A stretch of 64,000 nucleotides of DNA, from the NCBI GenBank assembly GCA_009763385.1, contig CM019824.1, positions 105,480,660 to 105,544,659 on the forward strand, in the 5' to 3' direction. Position 1 is the stretch's first letter. Each line of letters begins with the position of its first letter. Positions 1 through 12,756 of this stretch are shown here, one piece after another. The DNA is from Coix lacryma-jobi var. lacryma-jobi. Its lineage: Eukaryota; Streptophyta; Magnoliopsida; Poales; Poaceae. A model generated the notes under the pieces. It made no database searches. It saw only the letters and a list, made by a program, of their open reading frames with translations, and was not told the origin of the DNA. The translations under genes and the position numbers were made by a program.

Positions 1-2800
1 GGTGATGGTGCGTCCGTTTAGCCGAAAAATTCAACTTGCCGAGTTTTCTATTAAACAGTTGGAAAAACGGCCATACCGAGCCGAGTTTTTCGCACCGTTC
101 CATCTAAAATGGGATGTGCCAAAACCCACCAAAACTTTGAGTTTAGCTCAAACGAAGAAGATCTGGGTGCGTCCGTGCCGAAAAAATCAAATCCCCGAGT
201 TTGTTTTGGTGTACTCAGTTGCGGAAAAAAGGTCTCGCTCAATATTTGCGGCACCGTTCGTCGAAATGAAAGTGCAAAAACCGACCAAACACATTTTTTG
301 CGGACAACGGAGATGATGGGTGCGTCCGTTGCGGAAAAATTAACTGCCGAGTTTTTTTGGTAATATCAGTGCAAAAAAACAGCCTATCCTGTTCGATTTT
401 TGCGTACGGCAACGTTTCGCCAGAAATGAAACTGCCAAAAACCCACAAACATAAGTTTAGGTCAAACGAGATGATGGTGCCATCCGTTGCGAAAAATGTC
501 AACTTGCGAGTTTTCTATTGAAACAGTGGAAAAACGGCCAATACGAGCGAGTTTTGCGGCACCGTTGCCGTCGAAATTGGAAGTGCCAAAACCCACCAAA
601 CTTGATTTTATCTCAAACGAAGAAGAATGGGTGCGTCCGTTGCGAAAAATTCAACTTCGAGTTTTTTTGTGAATCAGTGAGAAAAAACGGCCATCCCGCC
701 AATTTTTGCAGGCACCGTTCTGTCGGAAATTAAAGTGCCTAAAACTGACCAACATGAGTTTTGGGGTCAAACGGAGATGATTGGGTGCGTCGTTGCGAAA
801 AATTCAACTGCGAGTTTTTTTGGTAAATCAGTGGGAAAAACAGCCATCCTGTTCGATTTTTGCGGCAACGTTCCGCCAGAAATGAAAATGCCAAAACCCA
901 CCAAACATAAGTTTTAGGTCAAACGGAGATGATTGGGTGCGTCCGTTGCGAAAAATTTCAACTTGCGAGTTTTCTATTGAAACAGTGGGAAAAACGGCCA
1001 TACCGAGCGAGTTTTCCGGGCACCGTTCCATCTAAATGGATGTGCAAAACCCCACCAAACTTGAGTTTTAGCTCAAACGAAGAAGATTGGGTCCGTCCGT
1101 TGCGAAAAAATCAACTGCGAGTTTTTTTGGTGACTCAGTGGGAAAAACGGTCATCCCGCTCAATTTTTGCGGCACCGTTCCGTCGGAAATGAAAGTTCCA
1201 AAAACCGACCAAACACGAGTATTGGGACAAACGGAGATGATTGGGTGCGTCCGTTGCGAAAAATTCAACTCCGAGTTTTTTTGGTAAATCAGTGGGAAAA
1301 ACAGCCATTCTGTTCGATTTTTGCGGCAACGTTCCGCCAGAAATGAAACTGCCAAAAACCCCCCAAACATGAGTTTTAGGTCAAACAGAGATGATTGGGT
1401 GCGTCCGTTGCGAAAAATTCAACTTGCGAGTTTTCTATTGAAATAGTGGGAAAAACGGCCATCCCGAGCGAGTTTTGCGGCACCATTCCATCTAAAATGG
1501 ATGTGCCAAAAACCCACCAAACTTGAGTTTTAGCTCAAACGAAGAAGATTGGGTGCGTCCGTTGCGAAAAAATCAAATGCGAGTTTTTTTGGTGACTCAG
1601 TGGGAAAAAGGTCATCCCGCTCAATTTTTGCGGCACCGTTCCGTCGGAAATGAAAGTGCCAAAAACCGACCAAACACAATTTTTGGGACAAACGGAGATG
1701 ATTGGGTGCGTCCGTTGCGAAAAATTCAACTGCGAGTTTTTTTGGTAAATCAGTGCAAAAAACAGCCATCCTGTTCGATTTTTGCGGCAACGTTCCGCCA
1801 GAAATGAAACTGCCAAAAACCCACCAAACATAAGTTTTAGGTCAAACGGAGATGATTGGGTGCATCCGTTGCGAAAAATTCAACTTGCGAGTTTTCTATT
1901 GAAACAGTGGAAAAACGGCCATACCGAGCGAGTTTTGCGGCACCGTTCCGTCGAAATTGGAAGTGCCAAAAACCCACCAAACTTGAGTTTTATCTCAAAC
2001 GAAGAAGAATGGGTGCGTCCGTTGCGAAAAATTCAACTGTGAGTTTTTTTGGTGAATCAGTGGGAAAAACGGCCATCCCGCTCAATTTTTGCGGCACCGT
2101 TCTGTCGGAAATTAAAGTGCCTAAAACTGACCAAACATGAGTTGTGGGTCAAACGGAGATGATTGGGTGCGTCCGTTGCGAAAAATTCAACTGCGAGTTT
2201 TTTTGGTAAATCAGTGGGAAAAACAGCCATCCTGTTCGATTTTTGCGGCAACGTTCCGCCAGAAATGAAACTGCCAAAAACCCACCAAACATAAGTTTTA
2301 GGTCAAACGGAGATGATTGGGTGCGTCCGTTGCGAAAAATTCAACTTGCGAGTTTTCTATTGAAACAGTGGGAAAAACGGCCATACCGAGCGAGTTTTCC
2401 GGCACCGTTCCATCTAAAATGGATGTGCCAAAAACCCACCAAACTTGAGTTTTAGCTCAAACGAAGAGATTGGGTCCGTCCGTTGCGAAAAAATCAACTG
2501 CGAGTTTTTTTGGTGACTCAGTGGGAAAAACGGTCATCCCGCTCAATTTTTGCGGCACCGTTCCGTCGGAAATGAAAGTTCCAAAAACCGACCAAACACG
2601 AGTTTTGGGACAAACGGAGATGATTGGGTGCGTCCGTTGCGAAAAATTCAACTCGCGAGTTTTTTTGGTAAATCAGTGGGAAAAACAGCCATTCTGTTCG
2701 ATTTTTTGCGGGCAACGTTCCGCCAGAAATGAAACTGCCAAAAACCCACCAAACATAAGTTTTAGGTCAAACGGAGATAATTAGGTGCGTCCGTTGCGAA
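1..2800 (+). repeat. Diverged left part of array with ~1.38-kb higher-order period
   Basis: The segment around 1040-1370 recurs at about 2425-2750, offset 1383 bp (about nine monomers). Both copies share the unusual variant 'GATTGGGTCCGTCCGTTGCG'. Monomers here differ from one another more than those to the right. The first ~780 bp carry many single-base insertions and deletions against the consensus. No copy of this block was noticed elsewhere in the window. Confidence 0.6.
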
Positions 2801-5800
2801 AAAATCAACTGTGAGTTTTCTGGTGAATCAGTGGAAAAAACGACAACCACGAGCGAGTTTTGGGGCACCGTTCCGTCGAAAATGAAAGTGCCAAAAACCC
2901 ACCAAACATGAGTTTTGGGTCAAACGGAGATGATTGGGTGCACCCGTTGCGAAACATTCAACTGCGAGTTTTTTTGGTAAATCAGTGGGAAAAACAGCCA
3001 TCCTGCTCGATTTTTGTGGCAACGTTCCGTCAGAAATGAAATTGCCAAAAACCCACCAAACATGAGTTTTAGGTCAAACGGAGATGATTGGTTGCGTCCG
3101 TTGCGAAAAATTCAACTGCGAGTTTTCTGGTGAAACAGTTGGAAAAACGGCCATACCGAGCGAGTTTTGCGGCACCGTTCCGTCAAAAATGGAAGTGCCA
3201 AAAACCCACCAAACTTGAGTTTTAGCTCAAACGAAGATGATTGGGTGTGTCCGTTGCGAAAAATTCAACTGCGAGTTTTTTGGTGAATCAGTGGGAAAAA
3301 CGGCCATCCCGAGCGAGTTTTGCGGCACCATTCCGTCGGAAGTGAAAGTTCCAAAAACCCACCAGACATGAGTTTTGGGTCAAACGGAGATGATTGGGTG
3401 CGTCCGTTGCGAAAAATTCAACTGCGAGTTTTCTATTGAATCAGCGGGAAAAACAGCCATCCTGCACGATTTTTGCGGCAACGTTCCGTCAGAAATGAAA
3501 CTGCCAAAAACCCACCAAACATGAGTTTTAGGTCAAACGGAGATGATTGGGTGCGTCCGTTGTGAAAAATTCAACTGCGAGTTTTCTATTGAAACAGTGG
3601 GAAAAACGGCCATACCGAGCGAGTTTTGCGGCACCGTTCCATCGAAAATGGAAGTGCCAAAAACCCACCAAACTTGGGTTTTAGCTCAAACGAAGAAGAT
3701 TGGGTGCGTCCGTTGCGAAAAAATCAACTACGAGTTTTTTTGGTGACTCAGTGGGAAAAACGGTCATCCCGCCCAATTTTTGCGGCACCGTTCCGTCGGA
3801 AATAAAAGTGCCATAACCGACCAAAGACGAGTTTTGGGACAAACGGAGATGATTGGGTGCGTCCGTTGCGAAAAATTCAACTACGAGTTTTTTTGGCGAA
3901 TTAGTGGGAAATACGTCCATCCCCAGCGAGTTTTGCGGCACCGTTTCGTCAGAAATGAAAGTGCCAATTGGGTCAAACAGAGATGATTCGGTGCGTCCGT
4001 TGCAAAAAATTGAACTGCGAGTTTTTTTGGTGAATTAGTCGGAAAAACGGCAATCCCGAGCAATTTTTGTGGCACCCTTCCGTCGGAAATGAAAGCGCCA
4101 AAAACCCACCACACAATGAGTTTGGGTCAACGGAGATGATTGGGGTGGCTGTCCGTTGGGAAAAATTCAACTGCGAGTTTTTTGGTGAATCAGTGGGAAA
4201 AACGGCCATCCCGAGCGAGTTTTGCGGCACCGTTCCCGTCGGAAATGAAAGTGCCAAAAACCCACCAGACATGAGTTTTGGGTCAAACGGAGATTGATTG
4301 TGGTGCGTCTGTTGCGAAAAATTCCAACTAATGAGTTTTTTTTGGCAAATCAGTGGGAAACACAGCCATCCTGCTCGATTTTTGCGGCAACGTTCCGTCA
4401 GAAATGAAACTGCTAAAAAACCACCGAACATGAGTTTTTAGGTCAAACGAGATGATTGGGTGCGTCCGTTGCCGAAAAATTCAACCTGCGAGTTTTCTGG
4501 TGAAACAGTGGGAAAATCGGCCATACCGAGCGAGTTTGCGGCACCGTTCCGTCGAAATGGAAGTGCGAAAAACCCACCAACTTGAGTTTAGCTCAAACGA
4601 AGATGATTGGGTGTGTCCGTTGCGAAAAAGTCAACTGCGAGTTTTTTTGGTGAATCATTGGGAAAAACGGCCATCCCGCTCAATTTTTGCAGCACCGTTC
4701 CGTCGGAAATGAAAGTGCCAAAAACCCACCACACATGAGTTTTGGGTCCAACGGAGATGATTGGGGTGCGTCCGTTGCGAAAAATTCAACTGCGAGTTTT
4801 TTGGTGAATCAGTGGGAAAAATGGTCATCCCGAGCGAGTTTTGCGGCACCGTTCCGTCGGAAGTGAAAGTGCCAAAAACCCACCAGACATGAGTTTTGGG
4901 TCAAACTGAGATAATTGGGTTCGTCCGTTGCGAAAAATTCAACTGCGAGTTTTTTTGGCGAATTAGTGGGAAATACGTCCATCCCCAGCGAGTTTTGCGG
5001 CACCGTTTGGTCAGAAATGGAAGTGCCAATTGGGTCAAACGGAGATGATTGGATGCGTCCGTTGCGAAAAATTCAACTGCGAGTTTTTTGGTGAATCAGT
5101 GGGAAAAACGGTCATCCTGCTCGATTTTTGCGGCACTGTTCCGTCAGAAATGAAAGTGCCAAAAACCCACCAAACTTGAGTTTTAGCTCAAACGAAGAAG
5201 ATTGGGTGCGTCCGTTGCAAAAAATTCAACTGCGAGTTTTTTTGTTGAATCAGTGGGGAAAACGGCCATCCCGCTCAATTTTTGCGGCACCGTTCCGTCG
5301 GAAATGAAAGTGCCAAAAACCCACTACACATGAGTTTTGGGTCAAACGGAGATGATTGGGTGCGTCCATTGCGAAAAATAGAATTATGAGTTTTTTTGGT
5401 AAATCAGTGGGAAAAACAGCCATCCTGCTCTATTTTTGCGGCAACGTTCCGTCAGAAATGAAACTGCCAAAAACCCAGCAAACATGAGTTTTAGGTCAAA
5501 CGGAGATGATTGGGTGCGTCCATTGCGAAAAATTCAACTGCGAGTTTTCTGGTGAAACATTGGGAAAAACGGCCATACCGAGCGAGTTTTGCGGCACCAT
5601 TCCGTCGAAAATGGAAGTGCCAAAAACCCACCAAACTTGAGTTTTAGCTCAAACGAAGATTGGGTGCGTCCGTTGCGAAAAATTCAACTGTGAGTTTTTT
5701 TTGTGGATCAGTGGGAAAAACGGCCATAACGCTCAATTTTTGCGGCACCGTTTCGTCGGAAATAAAAGTGCCAAAAACCGACCAAACATGAGTTTTGGGT

Positions 5801-8249
5801 CAGACGGAGATGATTGGGTGCGTCCGCTGCAAAAAATTCAACTACGAGTTTTTTGGTGAATCAATGGGAAATAAGTCCATCCCTAGCGAGTTTTGCGGCA
5901 CTGTTCCGTCGGAAATGAAAGTGCCAAAAACCCACCAAACTTGAGTTTTAGCTCAAACGAAGAAGATTGGGTGCGTCCGTTGCAAAAAATTCAACTGCGA
6001 GTTTTTTTGTGAATCAGTGGGAAAAACGGCCATCCCGCTCAATTTTTGCGGCACCGTTCCGTCGGAAATGAAAGTGCCAAAAACCCACCAGACATAAGTT
6101 TTGGGTCAAACAGAGATGATTGGGTGCATCCGTTGCGAAAAATTCAACTGCGTGTTTTTTTGGTGAATCAGTGGGAAAAACGGCCATCCCGAGCGATTTT
6201 TGCGGCACGGTTCCGTCGGAAATGAAAGTGCCAAAAACCCACCACACATGAGTTTTGGGTCAAACGGAGATGATTGGGTGCGTCCGTTGCAAAAAATTCA
6301 ACGGCGAGTTTTCTGGTGAAACAGTGGGAAAAACGGCCATCCCGAGTGATTTTTGCGACACCGTTCCGTCGGAAATGAAAGTGCCAAAAACCGACCAAAC
6401 ATGAGTTTTGGGACAAACGGAGATGATTGGGTGCGTCCGTTGCGAAAAATTCAACTGTGAGTTTTTTGGTGAATCAGTGGGAAAAACGGTCATCCTGCTC
6501 GATTTTTGCGGCAACGTTCCGTCAGAAATGAAACTGCCAAAAACCCAGCAAACATGAGTTTTAGGTCAAACGGAGATGATTGGGTGCGTCCGTTGCGAAA
6601 AATTCAACTGCGAGTTCTGGTGAAACATTGGGAAAAACGGCCATACCGAGCGAGTTTTGCGGCACCATTCCGTCGAAAATGGAAGTGCCAAAAACCCACC
6701 AAACTTGAGTTTTAGCTCAAACGGAGATGATTGGGTGCGTCCGTTGTGAAAAATTGAACTGCGAATTTTTTGGTGAATCAGTGGGATAAATGGTCATCCC
6801 GAGTGATTTTTGCGACACCGTTCCGTCGAAAATGAAAGTGCCAAAAACCGACCAAACATGAGTTTTGGGTCAAACGGAGATGATTGGGTGCGTCCGATGC
6901 GAAAAATTCAACTACGAGTTTTTTTGGTAAATCAGTGGGAAAAACAGCCATCCTGCTCGATTTTTGCGGCAACGTTCCGTCAGAAATTAAACTGCCAATA
7001 ACCCAGCAAACATGAGTTTTAGGTCAAACGGAGATGATTGGGTGCGTCCGTTGCGAAAAATTCAACTGCGAGTTTTCTGGTGAAACAGTGGGAAAAACGG
7101 CCATACCGAGCGAGTTTTGCGGCACCGTTTCGTCGAAAATGGAAGTGCCAAAAACCCACCAAACATGAGTTTTAGCTCAAACGAAGCAGATTGGGTGCGT
7201 CCGTTGCGAAAAATTCAACTGTGAGTATTTTTGGTGAATCAGTGGGAAAAACGGCCATCCCGCTCAATTTTTGCGGCACCGTTCCGTCGGAAATTAAAGT
7301 GCCAAAAACTGACCAAACATGAGTTTTGGGACAGACGGAGATTATTGGGTGCGTCCGTTGCAAAAAATTCAACTACGAGTTTTTTGGTGAATCAGTGGGA
7401 AATACGTCCATCCCTAGCGAGTTTTGCGGCACCGTTTCGTCAGAAATGGAAGTGCCAATTGGGTCAAACGGAGATGATTGGGTGCGTCCATTGCGAAAAA
7501 TTCAACTCCGAGTTTTTTGGTGAATCAGTTGGAAAAATGGTCATCCCGAGTGATTTTTGCGGCACCGTTCCGTCGGAAATGAAAGTGCCAAAAATCGACC
7601 AAACATGAGTTTTGGGACAAACGAAGATGATTGGGTGCGTCCGTTGCGAAAAATTCAACTGCGAGTTTTTTGGTGAATCAGTGGGAAAAACGGCCATCCT
7701 GCTCGATTTTTGCGGCACCGTTCCGTCGGAAATGAAAGTGCCAAAAACCCACCAGACATGAGTTTTAGGTCAAAAGGAGATGATTGGGTGCGTCCGTTGC
7801 GAAAAATTTAACAGCGAGTTTTCTGGTGAAACAGTGGGAGAAACGGCCATACCAAGCGAGTTTTGCGGCACCGTTCCGTCGAAAATGGAAGTGCCAAAAA
7901 CCCACCAAACTTGAGTTTTAGCTCAAACGAAGAAGATTGGGTGCGTCTGTTGCAAAAAATTCAACTGTGAGTTTTTTTGCTGAATCAGTGGGAAAAACGG
8001 CCATCTCGCTCAATTTTTTGCGCCACCGTTCCGTCGGAAATGAAAGTGCCAAAAACCGACAAAACATAAGTTTTGGGACAGACGGAGATAATTGGGTGCG
8101 TCCGTTGCGAAAAATTCAACTACGAGTTTTTTGGTGAATCAGTGGGAAATACGTCCATCCCTAGCGAGTTTTGCGGCACCGTTTCGTCGGAAATGGAAGT
8201 GCCAATTGGTTCAAACGGAGATGATTGGGTGCGTCCGTTGCGAAAAATT

Positions 8250-11200
8250 CAACTATGAGTTTTTTTGGTGAATCAGTGGGAAAACGACCATCCCGAGCGA
8301 TTTTTGCGGCACCGTTCCGTCGGAAATTAAAGTGCCAAAATCCCACCACACATGAGTTTTGGGTCAAACAGAGATGATTGGGTGCGTCCGTTGCGAAAAA
8401 TTCAACTGCCAGTTTTTGGTGAATCAGTGGGAAAATGGTCATCCCGAGTGATTTTTGCGGCACCGTTCCGTCGGAAATGAAAGTGCCAAAAATCGACCAA
8501 ACATGAGTTTTGGGACAAACGAAGATGATTGGGTGCGTCCGTTGCGAAAAATTCAACTGCGAGTTTTTTGGTGAATCAGTGGGAAAAACGGTCATCCTGC
8601 TCAATTTTTGCGGCACCGTTCCATCGGAAATGAAAGTGCCAAAAACCCACCAAACTTGAGTTTTAGCTCAAACGAAGAAGATGGGGTGCGTCCGTTGCGA
8701 AAAATTCAACTGGGAGTTTTTTTGGTGAATCAGTGGGAAAAACGGCCATCCCGCTCAATTTTTGCGGCAACGTTCCGTCAGAAATTAAACTGCCAAAAAC
8801 CCAGCAAACATGAGTTTTAGGTCAAACGGAGATGATTGGGAGCGCCCGTTGCGAAAAATTCAACTGCGAGTTTTCTGGTGAAACAGTGGGAACAACGGCC
8901 GTACCGAGCGAGTTTTGCGGCACCGTTCCGTCGAAAATGGAAGTGCCAAAAACCCACCAAACTTGAGTTTTAGCTCAAACGAAGCAGATTGGGTGCGTCC
9001 GTTGCGAAAAATTCAACTGTGAGTTTTTTTGGTGAATCAGTGGGAAAAACGGCCATCCCGCTCAATTTTTGAGGCACCGTTCCGTCGGAAATTAAAGTGC
9101 CAAAAACTGACCAAACATGAGTTTTGGGACAGACGGAGATTATTGGGTGCGTCCATTGCAAAAAATTCAACTACGAGTTTTTTGGTGAATCAGTGGGAAA
9201 TACGTCCATCCCTAGCGAGTTTTGCGGCACCGTTTTGTCAGAAATGGAAGTGCCAATTGGGTCAAACGGAGATGATTGGGTGCGTCCGTTGCGAAAAATT
9301 CAACTGCGAGTTTTTTTGGTGAATCAGTGGGAAAAACGGCCATCCTGCTCGATTTTTGCGGCACCGTTCCGTCGGATATGAAAGTGCCAAAAACCCACCA
9401 AGGTCAAACGGAGATGATTGGGTGCGTCCGTTGCGAAAAATTCAACGGCGAGTTTTCTGGTGAAACAGTGGGAAAAACGGCCATACCGAGCGAGTTTTGC
9501 AGCACCGTTCCGTCGAAAATGGAAGTGCCAAAAACCCACCAAACTTGAGTTTTAGCTCAAACGAAGAAGATTGGGTGCGTCCGTTGCAAAAAATTCAACT
9601 GTGAGTTTTTTTGCTAAATCAATGGGAAAAACGGCCATCCCGCTCAATTTTTGCGGCAACGTTCCGTCAGAAATTAAACTGCCAAAAACCCAGCAAACAT
9701 GAGTTTTAGGTCAAACGGAGATGATTGGGTACGTCCGTTGCGAAAAATTCAACTGCGAGTTTTCTGGTGAAACAGTGGGAAAAACGGCCATCCCTAGCGA
9801 GTTTTGCGGCACCGTTTCGTCGTAAATGGAAGTGCCAATTGGTTCAAACGGAGATGATTGGGTGCGTCCGTTGCGAAAAATTCAACTGTGAGTTTTTTTG
9901 GTGAATCAGTGGGAAAACGGCCATCCCGAGCGATTTTTGTGACACCGTTCCGTCGGAAATTAAAGTGCCAAAAACCCACCACACATGAGTTTTGGGTCAA
10001 ACAGAGATGATTGGGTGCGTCCGTTGCGAAAAATTCAACTGCCAGTTTTTTGGTGAATCAGTGGGAAAAATGGTCATCTCGAGTGATTTTTGCGGCATTG
10101 TTCCGTCGGAAATGAAAGTGCCAAAAACCCACCAAACTTGAGTTTTAGCTCAAACGAAGATGATTGGGTGCGTCCGTTGTGAAAAATTAAACTGCGAGTT
10201 TTTTTGTGAATCAGTGGGAAAAACGGCCACCCCGCTCAAATTTTGCGGCACCGTTCCGTCGGAAATGAAAGTGCCAAAAACCCACCAGACATGAGTTTTG
10301 GGTCAAACGGAGATGATTGGGTGCGTCCGTTGCGAAAAATTCAACTTCGAGTTTTTTTGTTGAATCAGTGGGAAAAACGGCCATCCCGAGCGATTTTTGC
10401 GGCACGGTTCCGTCGGAAATGAAAGTGCCAAAAACCCACCACACATGAGTTTTGGTTTAAACGGAGATGATTGGGTGCGTCCGTTGCGAAAAATTCAACT
10501 GCGAGTTTTCTGGTGAAACAGTGGGAAAAACGGCCATACCGAGCGAGTTTTGCGGCACCGTTTCGTCGGAAATGGAAGTGCCAATTGGTTCAAACGGAGA
10601 TGATTGGGTGCGTCCGTTGCGAAAAATTCAACTATGAGTTTTTTTGGTGAATCAGTGGGAAAACGGCCATCCCGAGCGATTTTTGCGGCACCGTTCCGTC
10701 GGAAATTAAAGTGCCCAAAACCCACCACACATGTGTTTTGGGTCAAACAGAGATGATTGGGTGCGTCCGTTGCAAAAAAATCAACTGCCAGGTTTTTGGT
10801 GAATCAGTGGGAAAAATGGTCATCCCGAGTGATTTTTGCGGCACCGTTCTGTCGGAAATGAAAGTGCCGAAAATCGACCAAACATGAGTTTTGGGACAAA
10901 CGAAGATGATTGGGTGCGTCCGTTGTGAAAAATTAAACTGCGAGTTTTTTGGTGAATCAGTGGGAAAAACGGTCATCCTGCTCGATTTTTGCGGCACCGT
11001 TCCGTCGGAAATGAAAGTGGCAAAAACCCACCAAACTTGAGTTTTAGCTCAAACGAAGAAGATTGGGTGCGTCCGTTGCGAAAAATTCAACTGCGAATTT
11101 TTTTGGTGAATCAGTGGGAAAAACGGCCATCCCGCTCAATTTTTGCGGCAACGTTCCGTCAGAAATTAAACTGCCAAAAACCCAGCAAACATGAGTTTTA

Positions 11201-12400
11201 GGTCAAACGGAGATGATTGGGTGCGTCCATTGCGAAAAATTCAACTGCGAGTTTTCTGGTGAAACAGTGGGAAAAACGGCCATCTCTAGCGAGTTTTGCG
11301 GTACCGTTTCGTCGGAAATAGAATTGCCAATTGGGTCAAATGGAGATGATTGGGTGCGTCCGTTGCGAAAAATTGAACTGCGAGTTTTTTGGTGAATCAG
11401 TGGGAAAAACGGCCATCCCGAGCGATTTTTGCGGCATCGTTCCGTCGGAAATGAAAGTGCCAGAAACCCACCAGACATGAGTTTTGGGTCAAACGGAGAT
11501 GATTGGGTGCGTCCATTGCGAAAAATACAACTATGAGTTTTTTTTGGTAAATCAGTGGGAAAAACAGCCATCCTGCTCGATTTTTGCAGCAACGTTCTGT
11601 CAGAAATGAAACTGCCAAAAACCCAGCAAACATGAGTTTTATGTCAAACGGAGATGATTGGGTGCGTCCGTTGTGAACAATTCAACTGCGAGTTTTCTGG
11701 TGAAACAGTGGGAAAAACGGCCATACCGAGCGAGTTTTGCGGCACCATTCCGTCAAAAATGGAAGGGCCAAAAACCCACCAAACTTGAGTTTTAGCTCAA
11801 ACGAAGAAGATTGGGTACGTCCGTTGCGAAAAATTCAACTGTGAGTTTTTTTGGTGCATCAGTGGGAAAAACGGCCATAATGCTCAATTTTTGCGGCACC
11901 GTTCGGTCGGAAATAAAAGTGCCAAAAACCGACCAAACATGAGTTTTGGGTCAGACGGAGATGATTGGGTGCGTCCGTTGCAAAAAATTCAACTACGAGT
12001 TTTTTGGTGAATCAGTGGGAAATACGTCCATCCCTAGCGAGTTTTGCGGCACTGTTCCGTCGGAAATGAAAGTGCCAAAAACCCACCAAACTTGAGTTTT
12101 AGCTCAAACGAAGAATATTGGGTGCGTCCGTTGCAAAAAATTCAACAGCGAGTTTTTTTTGTGAATCAGTGGGAAAAACGGCCACCCCGCTCAATTTTTG
12201 CGGCACCGTTCCGTCGGAAATGAAAGTGCCAAAAACCCACCAGACATGAGTTTTGGGTCAAACGGAGATGATTGGGTGCGTCCGTTGCGAAAAATTCAAC
12301 TGCGAGTTTTTTTGTTGAATCAGTGGGAAAAACGGTCATCCCGAGTGATTTTTGCGGCACTGTTCCGTCGGAAATGAAAGTGCCAAAAACCCACCAAACT
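8250..12400 (+). repeat. Higher-order repeat block, copy 1 of an 11.0-kb period
   Basis: This stretch recurs at 19256-23400 with a constant offset of 11006 bp (11005 at the end). It includes the same 21-bp-deleted short monomers, the same odd 'GGTATCG'-free linker 'CACCAAGGTCAAACGG' near 9396, and the same monomer order. Inside it a further repeat with ~2.26-kb offset links 10495-12100 to 12757-14360. The array therefore grew by nested block duplication. The limits given are approximate, read by eye. Confidence 0.7.
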
Positions 12401-12756
12401 TGAGTTTTAGCTCAAACGAAGAAGATTGGGTGCGTCCGTTGTGAAAAATTAAACTGCGAGTTTTTTTGTGAATCAGTGGGAAAAACGGCCACCCCGCTCA
12501 ATTTTTGCGGCACCGTTCCGTCGGAAATGAAAGTGCCAAAAACCCACCAGACATGAGTTTTGGGTCAAACGGAAATGATTGGGTGCGTCCGTTGCTAAAA
12601 ATTCAACTGCGAGTTTTTTTGTTGAATCAGTGGGAAAAACGGCCATCCCGAGCGATTTTTGCGGCACGGTTCCGTCGGAAATGAAAGTGCCAAAAACCCA
12701 CCACACATGAGTTTTGGGTCAAACGGAGATGATTGGGTGCGTCCGTTGCGAATAAT

